Shown here: positions 51,299-59,790 of the stretch, piece after piece
Layout of the letters: every line of letters starts with the position of its first letter
Numbering within the stretch: the stretch's first letter is position 1
Origin: Paraburkholderia sejongensis
GTDB taxonomy: Bacteria > Pseudomonadota > Gammaproteobacteria > Burkholderiales > Burkholderiaceae
Direction of reading: 5' to 3'
DNA: 64,000 nucleotides
NCBI RefSeq assembly: GCF_020880815.1
Contig: NZ_JAJITD010000010.1
Span: forward strand, 248,001-312,000
The notes under the pieces: generated by a model
Seen by the model: only the letters and a program-made list of their open reading frames with translations
What the model was told of the DNA's origin: nothing
Databases searched by the model: none
Position numbers and translations under genes: made by a program

Positions 51299-52447
51299 TC
51301 AAACGGCGAGACTGGACTCCGGGGTATCGGTCGATACATTCAGCGGCATCACGCGCAGGCCGCGCGCGAGATGGCTCTGCAGGATACGGTAGGTCGCCAG
51401 CTCGAACGCGCCCGCGAGCGCGCTCCCGGGTAGCAATGCCGCCTCGCCGAGCGACGGCGCGTGGCCGAGATAGCGCCAGCGATCGACCACATGAAACACG
51501 CGCTCCGCCTGCTCACGCTCCTCGAACACGATCGGGCCGCCGAACGGCCACGGTGCGTCCGCGGGGTCGCTCTTCGTCACGCGCGGCAGCCGGTTCTGCC
51601 CCGGCCGCAACGTCGCGATCCACTGCGCCTCGGCGAGCATCGCGCCGAGCTCGCCGCCGGTCGCGCGCCACTCGACGCGCCGGATCTGCTGGGCGAGCCT
51701 CATGTCCTTCGACGAACGCCGCTCGCCGCTCAGATGCGCGCGCAGCCGCTGCCGCACCCGCACGCTGCGCCCGACGTAAAGAGGCGCATCGTTTTCGCCA
51801 TAGAACGCATACACGCCGCAGCCCGCGGGCGCGGTATCGAGCAGATCTTCCGCGATATCGCCGGCCAGCCGGTAGCGCCGCGTGGTGCGCTCGATCTGCG
51901 CGCGCAGCGCATCGAGCGGCACGAGCGTGGGCAGACGTTGCCAGAACTGCCAGATCAGGTCGGCGTCGGCGAGCGCCCGGTGGCGGTCGGACGGCACCAG
52001 CGCGTGACGTTCGACGAGCGCGTCGAGTCCGTGGCGCTTTTCGGCCGGAAACAGCGCGCGCGACAGTCGCACCGTGCAGAGCACGTCCGGGTCGAACGCG
52101 AGGCCGACGCGGCGAAATTCGCTGCGCAGGAAGCCGCGATCGAAACTCGCGTTGTGCGCGACAAACAGCTTGCCTTTCAGACGCTCGAGTAGCGCCGGCG
52201 CGACCGCGTCGAAAGTTGGCGCGCCGCGCACCATCTCGTTGGTGATGCCGGTGAGCTGCTGGATGAAAGACGGGATCGGCTGCTGCGGGTCGATCAGACT
52301 GCTCCAGCGCGACACGCCGGCCGGCCCGACCTCGACGACACCGATCTCGGTAATGCGATGCTCGCTCGTGGAGCCGCCGGTTGTTTCAAGGTCGACGAAG
52401 ACGATCGGCACATCTGGCGCCACTTGCGGCGAAAACTGTTCGGACAT
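51299..52447 (-). CDS. DEDDh exonuclease fused to a GIY-YIG domain (DnaQ/UvrC-like)
   Basis: 382-residue protein. Residues about 12-180 form a 3'-5' exonuclease of the DNA polymerase III epsilon type: VFVDLETTGGSTSEHRITEIG (ExoI DxE), FVAHNASFDRGFLRSEF (ExoII) and HRALADADLIWQFW (ExoIII, H-x4-D). From about 208 it has a GIY-YIG nuclease-like domain, GCGVYAFYGENDAPLYVGRS, followed by RVRQRLRAHLSGERRSSKD, as in UvrC and Cho. Such proteins are a conserved proteobacterial group; a role in DNA repair is inferred. ATG at 52447 sits upstream of a downstream gene on the same strand. Confidence 0.88.
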   Translation of the reverse strand: MSEQFSPQVAPDVPIVFVDLETTGGSTSEHRITEIGVVEVGPAGVSRWSSLIDPQQPIPSFIQQLTGITNEMVRGAPTFDAVAPALLERLKGKLFVAHNASFDRGFLRSEFRRVGLAFDPDVLCTVRLSRALFPAEKRHGLDALVERHALVPSDRHRALADADLIWQFWQRLPTLVPLDALRAQIERTTRRYRLAGDIAEDLLDTAPAGCGVYAFYGENDAPLYVGRSVRVRQRLRAHLSGERRSSKDMRLAQQIRRVEWRATGGELGAMLAEAQWIATLRPGQNRLPRVTKSDPADAPWPFGGPIVFEEREQAERVFHVVDRWRYLGHAPSLGEAALLPGSALAGAFELATYRILQSHLARGLRVMPLNVSTDTPESSLAV

Positions 52448-52616
52448 GGAGGGGAGAAAGGTTCAGACGCGTGATTTTGCGGCAAGTATGCACCAGTTGA
52501 GCGCCGGGCATCCAGACGCGAACGGCCGGCGCCCAGCCGGAGATCGGGAAACGGACTGCGGAGCCCCGTTTGCCTACACTTTTCGCGCGCACTCCTCCGC
52601 ACGAAAATCGCACCAA

Positions 52617-52652
52617 AAATAAAACCCTCGCATTAAGCAAGGGTTTTTATTT
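52617..52652 (-). terminator. Terminator of the cold-shock gene
   Basis: Stem AAAACCCT (52621-52628) with its complement (52640-52647) and a T-rich tail on the minus strand, 40 bp after the cold-shock gene stop. Confidence 0.8.
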
Positions 52653-52690
52653 GAAATCGACCTTGGGGCCCGACGCCCCCGGCGCAGCTT

Positions 52691-52894
52691 CTACAGCGGC
52701 TGGATATTGGCCGCCTGCTTGCCCTTCGGGCTCGCCTTGACGTCGAAGGACACGCGCTGATTCTCTTTCAACGACTTGAAGCCGTCCGCGCGAATCTCCG
52801 AGAAGTGTGCGAACAGGTCTTCGCCGCCCGCATCCGCCGTGATGAAGCCAAAGCCTTTAGCATCGTTGAACCATTTGACGATACCGGTTTCCAT
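52691..52894 (-). CDS. Cold-shock protein (CspA family)
   Basis: 67-residue single-stranded nucleic acid chaperone. Both RNA-binding motifs are present, KGFGFI (RNP1) and DLFAHF (RNP2), in the sequence TGIVKWFNDAKGFGFI. The start at 52894 (METGIVKWFND) is chosen over an upstream in-frame start that adds a basic leader. An AGGAAAACAGGAA-type purine-rich region precedes it. The long upstream region, roughly 400 bp, is typical of CspA-type leaders. Confidence 0.95.
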   Translation of the reverse strand: METGIVKWFNDAKGFGFITADAGGEDLFAHFSEIRADGFKSLKENQRVSFDVKASPKGKQAANIQPL

Positions 52895-53294
52895 TTCCTG
52901 TTTTCCTCGACGTTTATCAGACCGGGCATTGCCCAAAGTGAACCAGCCCCGAATTCACCGCCAACCGATAGCGGACTACATAAAAAAGACCGGCATCGGC
53001 CAATGAAATGCGGTTTTGCCGTTATAAGGGGAAGCCGGAATCGCCGTCAAGCGAAACTCTACGTAGGTGCTTAACGCATAAACGGATAATCGTAAGTCGC
53101 ATTGCATTTACGGATAATCAGTCATATTTACCCGAGCGGGACTCGCCTTCACGCACGCCCGGAAATTTCTTCGACTCGCGGTGAATTAAATGTAACAAAA
53201 TACGACTTTCCGTAAGTGTTTGTCCGGGTGGTTCCGATGCAAGCGAAATCGCATGATGGAAATCAGCAATAGCGATGTGCTTCAGGAGGTTGCC
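52895..53294. other. Divergent intergenic region upstream of cold-shock gene
   Basis: 400 bp without a credible gene. It includes the leader of the cold-shock gene and a direct repeat ACGGATAATC at 53081-53090 and 53109-53118 (28-bp period). The repeat lies in an AT-rich section. Confidence 0.5.
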
Positions 53295-53546
53295 ATGCTG
53301 TTCAATGAAATTCGCCGGCTCGTCATCTGGCTCACCCATCCGCACACCGAAGCGATCAACGACCCGCCCCCGGCCGAGGCCCAGGACACTTCTTATCTCT
53401 TCGATTTCGATCCGAGATGGCACGGCGATCACTGGCAGAATCTGCTGGCCTGCCCGATGGACGCTCGCCATTACGTCATGGAGGACTGGAGCGTGTCGGT
53501 CACAGATGACTGGGAGGAACCGAACGGCACCGTCCCTGCGCACTAG
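53295..53546 (+). CDS. Uncharacterised small protein (83 aa)
   Basis: Not recognised. 83 residues starting MLFNEIRRLVIWLTHPHTEA at 53295 behind an ideal AGGAGGTTGCC. An in-frame upstream ATG at 53220 has no such site, so the shorter form is preferred. One weak hydrophobic stretch lies at the N-terminus. The middle has DTSYLFDFDPRWHGDHWQ and the C-terminus VMEDWSVSVTDDWEEPNG, acidic and Trp-rich. The charge and aromatic content suggest a folded small protein rather than a random ORF. No functional neighbour, and a hairpin-rich region follows. Confidence 0.6.
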   Translation: MLFNEIRRLVIWLTHPHTEAINDPPPAEAQDTSYLFDFDPRWHGDHWQNLLACPMDARHYVMEDWSVSVTDDWEEPNGTVPAH

Positions 53547-53585
53547 ATTGCGGATCCCGCGCGCGCAGTGCGTGGACAAAAAAAA

Positions 53586-53661
53586 GCGCGACTGGAAGGT
53601 CGCGCCGACAAAGGTTTGGAGATCTTTTTCGTCAACGAAAAAGTCTGCTTCGGAAAGCAGA
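53586..53661 (+). ncRNA. Candidate structured RNA (three consecutive hairpins)
   Basis: Three perfect stem-loops lie in 76 bp: 53586-53592 with 53599-53605 (7 bp), 53624-53631 with 53636-53643 (8 bp) and 53644-53650 with 53655-53661 (7 bp). They lie between the 83-residue ORF and the porin promoter region. No T-run follows the last stem, so a simple terminator does not explain all three. It could be an sRNA, a 3' UTR element or a porin-related regulatory RNA. Confidence 0.35.
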
Positions 53662-54073
53662 AATTACAGTATAGCGGCGGCTCCAATTTCCATTATTCAC
53701 ACTATTAACAATCCTCTGTTGCCTTACTAACAACAATCATTTTCCCGCACTTCTTCGCGTTGTTTTTTTGCATCGCGTACTGTCGCGAATGAGCAACGCA
53801 ACGCGAACAATACCGTTCTTGCCTCCCCTGATTAACGCCGAAAGCCTTTATCCACAAGGCTCAAACGGCGCACGCCTATCGTTTCTTTCGACGTAATACT
53901 TTATTGCGAAAATCGGAACGCCCCATTCTGGAGGCGCCTCTCTACACTCTGCGTAATTGGAAACCGACGCGATCGGTTATCGCGTTTTTCACGCGGATCC
54001 AGCTTCTCGCAGCCCCGTGTGAAGGTGTCCCAAGCCAGCGGTTTATACCTCTCTCGCTCCTGGAGTCACATAA
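53662..54073. other. Porin upstream region
   Basis: About 410 bp, AT-rich and without a gene. The porin transcript leader must lie here, but no consensus promoter is obvious. The final CTCCTGGAGTCA is the ribosome-binding region. Confidence 0.5.
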
Positions 54074-55222
54074 ATGAAGAAGACACTCATGGTCGCGGCC
54101 CTCACGGGCGTTTTCGCATCAGCGGCGCATGCGCAAAGCAGCGTCACGCTATACGGCTTGATTGATGCCGGCATCACCTACACGAACAACCAGCGCGGTC
54201 ATAGCAACTGGCAAATGACCAGCGGCTCGGTGAACGGCAGCCGCTTCGGCTTGCGCGGGGCCGAAGATCTGGGCGGGGGCCTGAAGGCAATCTTCACGTT
54301 GGAAAACGGCTTCGGCATCAATGACGGCACGCTCAAGCAGAACAGCCGTCTGTTCGGCCGCCAGGCATTCGTCGGTCTGTCGAGCAACGACTTCGGCGCC
54401 GTCACTCTCGGTCGTCAGTACGACAGCATGGTCGATTACGTCGGCCCGCTGGCTCTGACCGGCACGCAATACGGCGGCACGCAGTTCGCGCACCCGTTCG
54501 ACAACGACAACCTGAACAACTCGTTCCGCATCAACAACTCGATCAAATTCCAGAGCGCGAACTACGGCGGCTTCAAGTTCGGCGGCCTGTACGGCTTCTC
54601 GAACCAGGCCGCGGGCTTTGCGAACAACCGCGCATGGAGCGCGGGCGCATCGTACAACTGGGGTGGCCTGAATGTGGCGGCCGCTTACCTGCAGTTGAAC
54701 AGCAATGGGGCCACCAGCGCCGCTGCGGCGTTCAACTCGGGCGGCGCGGTCTCCGGCGACAACACGTTCTTCGCATCGCGCCAGCAAACGTGGGGCGCCG
54801 GCGCCAACTACGCGTTCGGCCCGGCCACCGTCGGTCTCGTGTACTCGCAGACGAACCTGCATGGGCTTGCCGGCATCAGCCAGGGGGCCTCGGGCATTCC
54901 GGGCGGCATCGGCCTGCCGACCAACAGCGCACAGTTCCAGAACTTCGAGGCCAACGCCCGTTACGCTCTGACGCCGGCACTGAGCCTCGCCGCTGCGTAC
55001 ACGTACACCCGCTCGAACCTGAATGCGAACCACATTCACTGGAACCAGGCCAACCTGCAAGCGGCCTACGCGCTGTCCAAGCGTACCGACGTGTATCTGC
55101 AGGGCGTCTATCAGGCCGCCAACGAAGATTCGATTGTCGACGCGAACATCAACGGTGTCGGCGGGGCCTCGAGCAACAACAAGCAAGTCGCTGTGACCGC
55201 GGGTCTTCGTCACCGCTTCTAA
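54074..55222 (+). CDS. Gram-negative porin (Burkholderia OmpC/OpcP-like)
   Basis: 382-residue outer-membrane beta-barrel general porin. A signal peptide MKKTLMVAALTGVFASAAHA precedes QSSVTLYGLIDAGITYTNN, the hallmark N-terminus of Burkholderia porins. Loop 3 and the strand pattern ending in AGLRHRF carry a terminal Phe that BAM recognises. The protein contains multiple GRQAFVGLSSNDFGAVTLGRQ-type motifs. The ATG at 54074 has GGAG upstream. Monocistronic with its own terminator. Porins are typically regulated by osmolarity and nutrient state, but no specific site is read here. Confidence 0.95.
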   Translation: MKKTLMVAALTGVFASAAHAQSSVTLYGLIDAGITYTNNQRGHSNWQMTSGSVNGSRFGLRGAEDLGGGLKAIFTLENGFGINDGTLKQNSRLFGRQAFVGLSSNDFGAVTLGRQYDSMVDYVGPLALTGTQYGGTQFAHPFDNDNLNNSFRINNSIKFQSANYGGFKFGGLYGFSNQAAGFANNRAWSAGASYNWGGLNVAAAYLQLNSNGATSAAAAFNSGGAVSGDNTFFASRQQTWGAGANYAFGPATVGLVYSQTNLHGLAGISQGASGIPGGIGLPTNSAQFQNFEANARYALTPALSLAAAYTYTRSNLNANHIHWNQANLQAAYALSKRTDVYLQGVYQAANEDSIVDANINGVGGASSNNKQVAVTAGLRHRF

Positions 55223-55246
55223 CTACTGCGGCAGCAATCGCAGTAG

Positions 55247-55275
55247 AAAAGGCGCCGTTCGCGGCGCCTTTTTTT
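55247..55275 (+). terminator. Porin terminator
   Basis: An 11-bp stem (55247-55257 with 55262-55272), a TTCG tetraloop and a T-run. Confidence 0.95.
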
Positions 55276-55359
55276 CGCCCGTTGCGTCGGGCATGTTACC
55301 TGCTGTTCGGTGAGCGCGGACGCCGACATGGCTTGCGTGCCCGCGTCCTCCACCATCGC

Positions 55360-55929
55360 CTAACTCCCGCGATCGGGTGCCGGATATTTGACGTCGAGAA
55401 TATCGATCGGCTGCGGCCCCGCCGGCGTGAACAACGTGACCGTATCGCCGACTTTCGCCTTCAGCAGCGCGCGCGCAATCGGCGAAATCCAGCTTACGTG
55501 CCCGATATCCAGATCGACCTCGTCGATACCGACGATCGTCACCGTGTTCTCCTCGCCGTCCTCGGTCGCATAGTGGACCGTCGCGCCGAAGAACACCTGA
55601 TCGACGCTTTCCTGGCGGCTGCTATCGACGACCTCGGCCAGGTCGAGCCGCTTCGTCAGAAAGCGGATGCGCCGGTCGATCTCGCGTAAGCGGCGCTTGC
55701 CGTAGATATAGTCGCCGTTCTCCGAGCGGTCGCCGTTCGACGCCGCCCACGACACCAGCTTGACCACCTCGGGCCGCTCGACATCGATCAGATGGAGCAG
55801 TTCATCGCGCATCCGCCGATGGCCGGCGGGCGTCATATAGTTCTTGGTGCCCGCGGGCACGTCGGGCTGGGCGACGTCGAGATCGTCATCGCTGTCTTCG
55901 CTCGACTCTTTGACAAAAGCCTTATTCAT
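55360..55929 (-). CDS. greB: Transcription elongation factor GreB
   Basis: 189-residue cleavage factor that rescues backtracked RNA polymerase. The N-terminal coiled coil has TPAGHRRMRDELLHLIDVERP, then SENGDYIYGKRRLREIDRRIRFL, the GreB-specific acidic tip region; its tip carries the conserved acidic DRSENGDY residues. The C-terminal FKBP-like domain ends VTLFTPAGPQPIDILDVKY. The start at 55929 (MNKAFVKESSEDSD) includes an acidic leader of about 25 residues before the domain. A long upstream in-frame ORF reads through the tRNA region and is not real. Confidence 0.93.
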   Translation of the reverse strand: MNKAFVKESSEDSDDDLDVAQPDVPAGTKNYMTPAGHRRMRDELLHLIDVERPEVVKLVSWAASNGDRSENGDYIYGKRRLREIDRRIRFLTKRLDLAEVVDSSRQESVDQVFFGATVHYATEDGEENTVTIVGIDEVDLDIGHVSWISPIARALLKAKVGDTVTLFTPAGPQPIDILDVKYPAPDRGS

Positions 55930-56013
55930 AATGGATCCAGTAAAACCGCAGCTAGCAACAACCTCGTAAAAGGTTACACGATCACGCTCCCGACACAAAT
56001 CGCGACAATAGGC

Positions 56014-56042
56014 TTCCCTTTTCCAAATCCGTTGGCTATAAT
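56014..56042 (+). promoter_or_regulatory. Promoter of the tRNA-Arg genes
   Basis: TATAAT at 56037-56042, 17 bp after a weak TTCCCT. It is followed by CTCGTTTCT, identical to the block after the tRNA-Thr -10 box. Confidence 0.75.
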
Positions 56043-56055
56043 CTCGTTTCTGTGT

Positions 56056-56132
56056 GCGGCTGTAGCTCAGTTGGATAGAGTACTTGGCTACGAACCAAGG
56101 GGTCGTGGGTTCGAATCCTGCCAGCCGCGCCA
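56056..56132 (+). tRNA. tRNA-Arg (ACG anticodon), copy 1
   Basis: 77-nt cloverleaf with encoded CCA. Acceptor GCGGCTG pairs with CAGCCGC; the anticodon loop reads CTACGAA, giving ACG, which decodes CGU, CGC and CGA after A-to-I editing. It is identical to the second copy. Confidence 0.97.
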
Positions 56133-56209
56133 TCTTTTTCGAGTGACTTTGCTTCGCAAAGTCCTCAGTCCCACCGGCATCATTGCAGTAATGCATCACC
56201 GTTTTGCGT

Positions 56210-56286
56210 GCGGCTGTAGCTCAGTTGGATAGAGTACTTGGCTACGAACCAAGGGGTCGTGGGTTCGAATCCTGCCAGCCGCGCCA
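56210..56286 (+). tRNA. tRNA-Arg (ACG anticodon), copy 2
   Basis: Exact copy of the first gene, starting 154 bp downstream of it. A perfect palindromic terminator follows. Both copies probably come from one precursor. Confidence 0.97.
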
Positions 56287-56291
56287 CCTAT

Positions 56292-56326
56292 AAAGGGCCT
56301 TCCGATCGGAAGGCCCTTTGTTTTTT
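56292..56326 (+). terminator. Terminator of the tRNA-Arg operon
   Basis: A 28-bp perfect palindrome (56292-56319) followed by T-rich sequence. Confidence 0.93.
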
Positions 56327-56398
56327 CAGCGGTACCTTTTCAGCGCGGCCTGTCGCGGTAACCGGAATCGGCCGGTGATTCGCGCAGCGCAAGCCCGC

Positions 56399-56884
56399 TC
56401 AACGCGGCGGCGACTGGATATCCCCAATCTGCCCATCCGGGCGCGGCAAATCCTCCACCACCCCACCCACAGTCTGCTCACTGATCGTCTCGACAGTCAT
56501 GCCATTTAACGCCTGACGCTCGCGCAGCACGTCATCTACGACAGCGCCGAAATGGCTCGCGACGAACGCGCGCAACATTGCAATACGCAGCGACTCGCCC
56601 CGCGCCTCGGCTGCTCCCCTGCCGCCCTCGAACTCCGCGACGCAGACCGCGCCGCGCTCGTTCTGTTCGCGCACATCGAGCCGCCGCACGCGCTCGAGCA
56701 CGACCGCGGCCGTCGCCCATGACGCGGACGGCGTAAATCTGCCATCCCATGGACGACCGCGATCGTTGCCACGAATCGAAACGGTCTCGCCGCTATCGGT
56801 AAAGTAGATTTCGCGCACGAAGTCGTGCAGGCTGCGCGCCACCCAGTAATCGAGCGCCACGCCAGTGAGGTCGGCTACGTTCAT
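56399..56884 (-). CDS. NinX-like phage-type protein (DUF2591)
   Basis: 161-residue protein beginning MNVADLTGVALDYWVARSL, the start of the DUF2591/NinX family known from lambdoid phages and prophages; the later segment GRFTPSASWATAAVVLERVRR also matches the family. The function of NinX is unknown. The extra C-terminal part (from about 95) is Gly/Ala-rich. It lies about 110 bp from the duplicated tRNA-Arg genes, a common prophage integration site, but there are no other phage genes in the window. It may be a domesticated phage gene; the gene is complete with a normal start. Confidence 0.65.
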   Translation of the reverse strand: MNVADLTGVALDYWVARSLHDFVREIYFTDSGETVSIRGNDRGRPWDGRFTPSASWATAAVVLERVRRLDVREQNERGAVCVAEFEGGRGAAEARGESLRIAMLRAFVASHFGAVVDDVLRERQALNGMTVETISEQTVGGVVEDLPRPDGQIGDIQSPPR

Positions 56885-57080
56885 CAGCGTTCTCCCCGGG
56901 TTAAGGTGAGTTGCTTTGACTGGCTACGTTCTGATGAGGGAGAGTCGCACGAACGATGCCTGAAGAGGCAGGCCATGCGCAAACGGCTGGCGATGCGCGG
57001 TCAGCGAGCGACTGCGGCACGCTGCCCCTCGCCACCTGGTTTGGCGCAGCACCAGAATCCGGCTGGCCGCGTTACTCGAC

Positions 57081-59441
57081 TCAGTAATCCGCGCGTTCGC
57101 GGTCGATCCGCATCCCGCCGTCATGGCGATGATGCCCTTCCTCGCTCGGCCGCTCGCGCGTGATGCGCATCACATCGGGGTTGGTCCGCACCCGGCGCAT
57201 CACATTGGCCAGATGCACCCGGTCGCTGACCTGGATCACGAAGCGCAGCACCGTGGATTCCTGCGACAGATCTTCGTCCATCGCGATGTGGACGATGTTC
57301 GCATCCGCCGACGTGATGTCGGCCGCCACCCGTGCGAACACGCCCTTGGTGTTCTTGACCAGTACCTTGACCGCGACGTCGAACAGACGTCCCGGCTGCG
57401 GAGCCCACGCTACGTCGATCCAGCGGCCCGGATCGCGCCGGTGAATCCGCTGCGCGACACGGCAGTCGGTCGTGTGGATCGCCATCCCGAGGCCAATGCC
57501 GATGTAGCCCATGATGTCGTCGCCCGGAATCGGCCGGCAGCAGGCCGACAACTGCACCGACATCCCCTCCGTACCCGTGATGACCACCGGCGGCGCATGC
57601 GGCGCCGATCCGGACTCGGAGCGCGAGCCGTCGTCGTCGCCGTCGCGCCCGCTCATCAGCACCTCGATGCGCTTGGCCATCACCGCGGCGACGCGCCGGC
57701 CCAAGCCGATGTCCGCGAAGATTTCCTGACGGTTCTTGTTGCCCGTCCATTGCACGAGCTTTTCCCACGCTTCCGGCGTCACGTCCGACAGCGACAGCCC
57801 GTAGCCCTTCAAACCCTGGTCGACCAGCCGCTCGCCGAGTTGCACCGACTCGTTCAGGCGCATCGTCTTCAGATAGTGGCGAATCGCCGAGCGCGCCTTG
57901 CCGCTGCGCACGAAGCCGAGCCACGCCGGATTGGGCTTCGAATACGGCGCGGTGATGACCTCGACGATGTCGCCGCTCTTGAGCTCGGTACGCAACGGCA
58001 GCAATTCGTTGTTGATCTTCACGGCGACGCACTGGTTGCCGAGGTCGCTGTGGATCGAGTATGCGAAGTCGAGCGCGGTCGCACCGCGCGGCAACGCCAT
58101 AATCTTCGACTTCGGCGTGAACACGTAGACCGCGTCCGGGAACAGGTCGATCTTCACGTGTTCGAGGAATTCGCTCGAATCGCCCGCTTCGCTCTGGATA
58201 TCGAGCAGCGACTTCAGCCACTGATGCGCGCGCTTTTGCACGTCGTTCAGATCCGCGCTGCCGTTCTTGTACAGCCAGTGCGCGGCAACGCCCGCTTCGG
58301 CGATCTCGTGCATCTTGCGGGTGCGCACCTGAAACTCGATCGGCGCGCCGAACGGACCGACCAGCGTGGTGTGCAACGACTGATAGCCGTTCACCTTCGG
58401 GATCGCGATGTAGTCCTTGAACTTGCCCGGCACCGGCTTGAACAGCGCATGCAGCGCGCCGATGCAGGTGTAGCACTCGAGCGCGCTGTCGACCACCACG
58501 CGAAAACCGTATACGTCGAGCACCTGCGAAAACGACAGCTGCTTGTCGCGCATCTTCTTGTAGATGCTGAAGATGGTTTTCTCGCGGCCGGTGACTTCGG
58601 CGTCCAGCTTCGCGTCCGCGATCGCGCGCTGCACCGATTCGAGAATCTTGCCGACCACCTCGCGCCGATTGCCGCGCGCGGCCTTGACGGCTTTTTCGAG
58701 CGTCGCGTAACGGTGCGGGTTGAAGTTCGCGAAGCTCAGGTCCTGCAGCTCGCGATAGGTATTGTTCAGGCCGAGCCGGTGGGCGATCGGCGCATAGATA
58801 TCGAGCGTTTCGCGCGCCACGCGGCGGCGCTTTTCCGGGGGCACCGCGCCCAGCGTGCGCATGTTGTGCAACCGGTCGGCGAGCTTCACGAGGATCACGC
58901 GCACGTCGCGCGCCATCGCGAGCAGCATCTTGCGGAAGTTCTCCGCCTGCGCTTCCTCGCGATTGCGAAATTCCATCTTGTCCAGCTTGGACAGACCGTC
59001 GACCAGTTCCGCGACCTTCGCGCCGAAGCGCTCGGCAAGCTCCGCCTTGGTCACGCCCTGGTCTTCCATCACGTCGTGCAACAGCGCCGCCATAATCGCC
59101 TGGGCGTCGAGATTCCAGCCCGCGCAGATTTCCGCGACGGCGACCGGATGTGTGATGTACGGCTCGCCGCTCTGCCGGTACTGGCCGAGGTGAGCTTCGT
59201 CGCTGAAATGGAAGGCGGCCTTGACGTCCTTGATCTCTTCCGGCTGCAGATAGCCGGACAACACGGACGTCAGCCTGGCGATGGAAACGACGTCATGCCG
59301 GCGCGGCTGCTCCGGCGTGGCGGTCGGTCCGAACAGATGGCGAAACGACTGTTCGAGGACCGCGTCGATGTACTTGCGTGCAGACGAGGGGGAATCGGCG
59401 TCGTGATCCACTTCCGTGGCGGTGGGCGGGGTCGCACTCAT
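57081..59441 (-). CDS. spoT: Bifunctional (p)ppGpp synthetase/hydrolase (SpoT/RSH)
   Basis: 786-residue RelA/SpoT homolog that makes and degrades the alarmone (p)ppGpp. The hydrolase HD motif reads LLHDVMEDQG and is intact, with DVRVILVKLADRLHNMRTL downstream. The synthetase motif is GKFKDYIAIPKVNGYQSLHT. A TGS domain (VYVFTPKSKIMALPRGATA) and a C-terminal ACT domain (FARVAADITSADANIVHIA) follow. The start at 59441 (MSATPPTATEVDHD) avoids an upstream in-frame extension. It precedes rpoZ on the same strand with an 85-bp gap, the conserved gmk-rpoZ-spoT order. Confidence 0.95.
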   Translation of the reverse strand: MSATPPTATEVDHDADSPSSARKYIDAVLEQSFRHLFGPTATPEQPRRHDVVSIARLTSVLSGYLQPEEIKDVKAAFHFSDEAHLGQYRQSGEPYITHPVAVAEICAGWNLDAQAIMAALLHDVMEDQGVTKAELAERFGAKVAELVDGLSKLDKMEFRNREEAQAENFRKMLLAMARDVRVILVKLADRLHNMRTLGAVPPEKRRRVARETLDIYAPIAHRLGLNNTYRELQDLSFANFNPHRYATLEKAVKAARGNRREVVGKILESVQRAIADAKLDAEVTGREKTIFSIYKKMRDKQLSFSQVLDVYGFRVVVDSALECYTCIGALHALFKPVPGKFKDYIAIPKVNGYQSLHTTLVGPFGAPIEFQVRTRKMHEIAEAGVAAHWLYKNGSADLNDVQKRAHQWLKSLLDIQSEAGDSSEFLEHVKIDLFPDAVYVFTPKSKIMALPRGATALDFAYSIHSDLGNQCVAVKINNELLPLRTELKSGDIVEVITAPYSKPNPAWLGFVRSGKARSAIRHYLKTMRLNESVQLGERLVDQGLKGYGLSLSDVTPEAWEKLVQWTGNKNRQEIFADIGLGRRVAAVMAKRIEVLMSGRDGDDDGSRSESGSAPHAPPVVITGTEGMSVQLSACCRPIPGDDIMGYIGIGLGMAIHTTDCRVAQRIHRRDPGRWIDVAWAPQPGRLFDVAVKVLVKNTKGVFARVAADITSADANIVHIAMDEDLSQESTVLRFVIQVSDRVHLANVMRRVRTNPDVMRITRERPSEEGHHRHDGGMRIDRERADY

Positions 59442-59526
59442 GGTCGCCTCCGTAGCGGTCAGGGTTGGACGCAGGTCTGCACGTTGCTGCAATTACATGG
59501 CAATCGAAAACGAAAAACCGTGCGCC

Positions 59527-59730
59527 TTAGACCGGCACCTTCTTCAGCATTTCGACGCCGACCTGGCCGGACGCGATTTCACGCAGCGCGACGACGGTCG
59601 GCTTGTCGCGGCTTTCGATTTTCGGCGTGTGGCCTTGCGCGAGCTGACGCGCGCGATAGGTCGCGGCAAGCGCGAGTTCGAAACGATTCGGGATCTGTTT
59701 GAGGCAGTCTTCGACGGTAATGCGGGCCAT
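59527..59730 (-). CDS. rpoZ: RNA polymerase omega subunit
   Basis: 67-residue omega subunit, which aids beta-prime folding and contributes to the ppGpp site 1. The N-terminus MARITVEDCLKQIPNRFELA and TYRARQLAQG are conserved. It sits between gmk (60-bp gap) and spoT, the usual order in beta-proteobacteria. Confidence 0.97.
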   Translation of the reverse strand: MARITVEDCLKQIPNRFELALAATYRARQLAQGHTPKIESRDKPTVVALREIASGQVGVEMLKKVPV

Positions 59731-59790
59731 GTTGGGTTCCTTCTCAGTATGTTGCTTATTCTACCTTATGTGCTCGGCACAACGCCGCGC

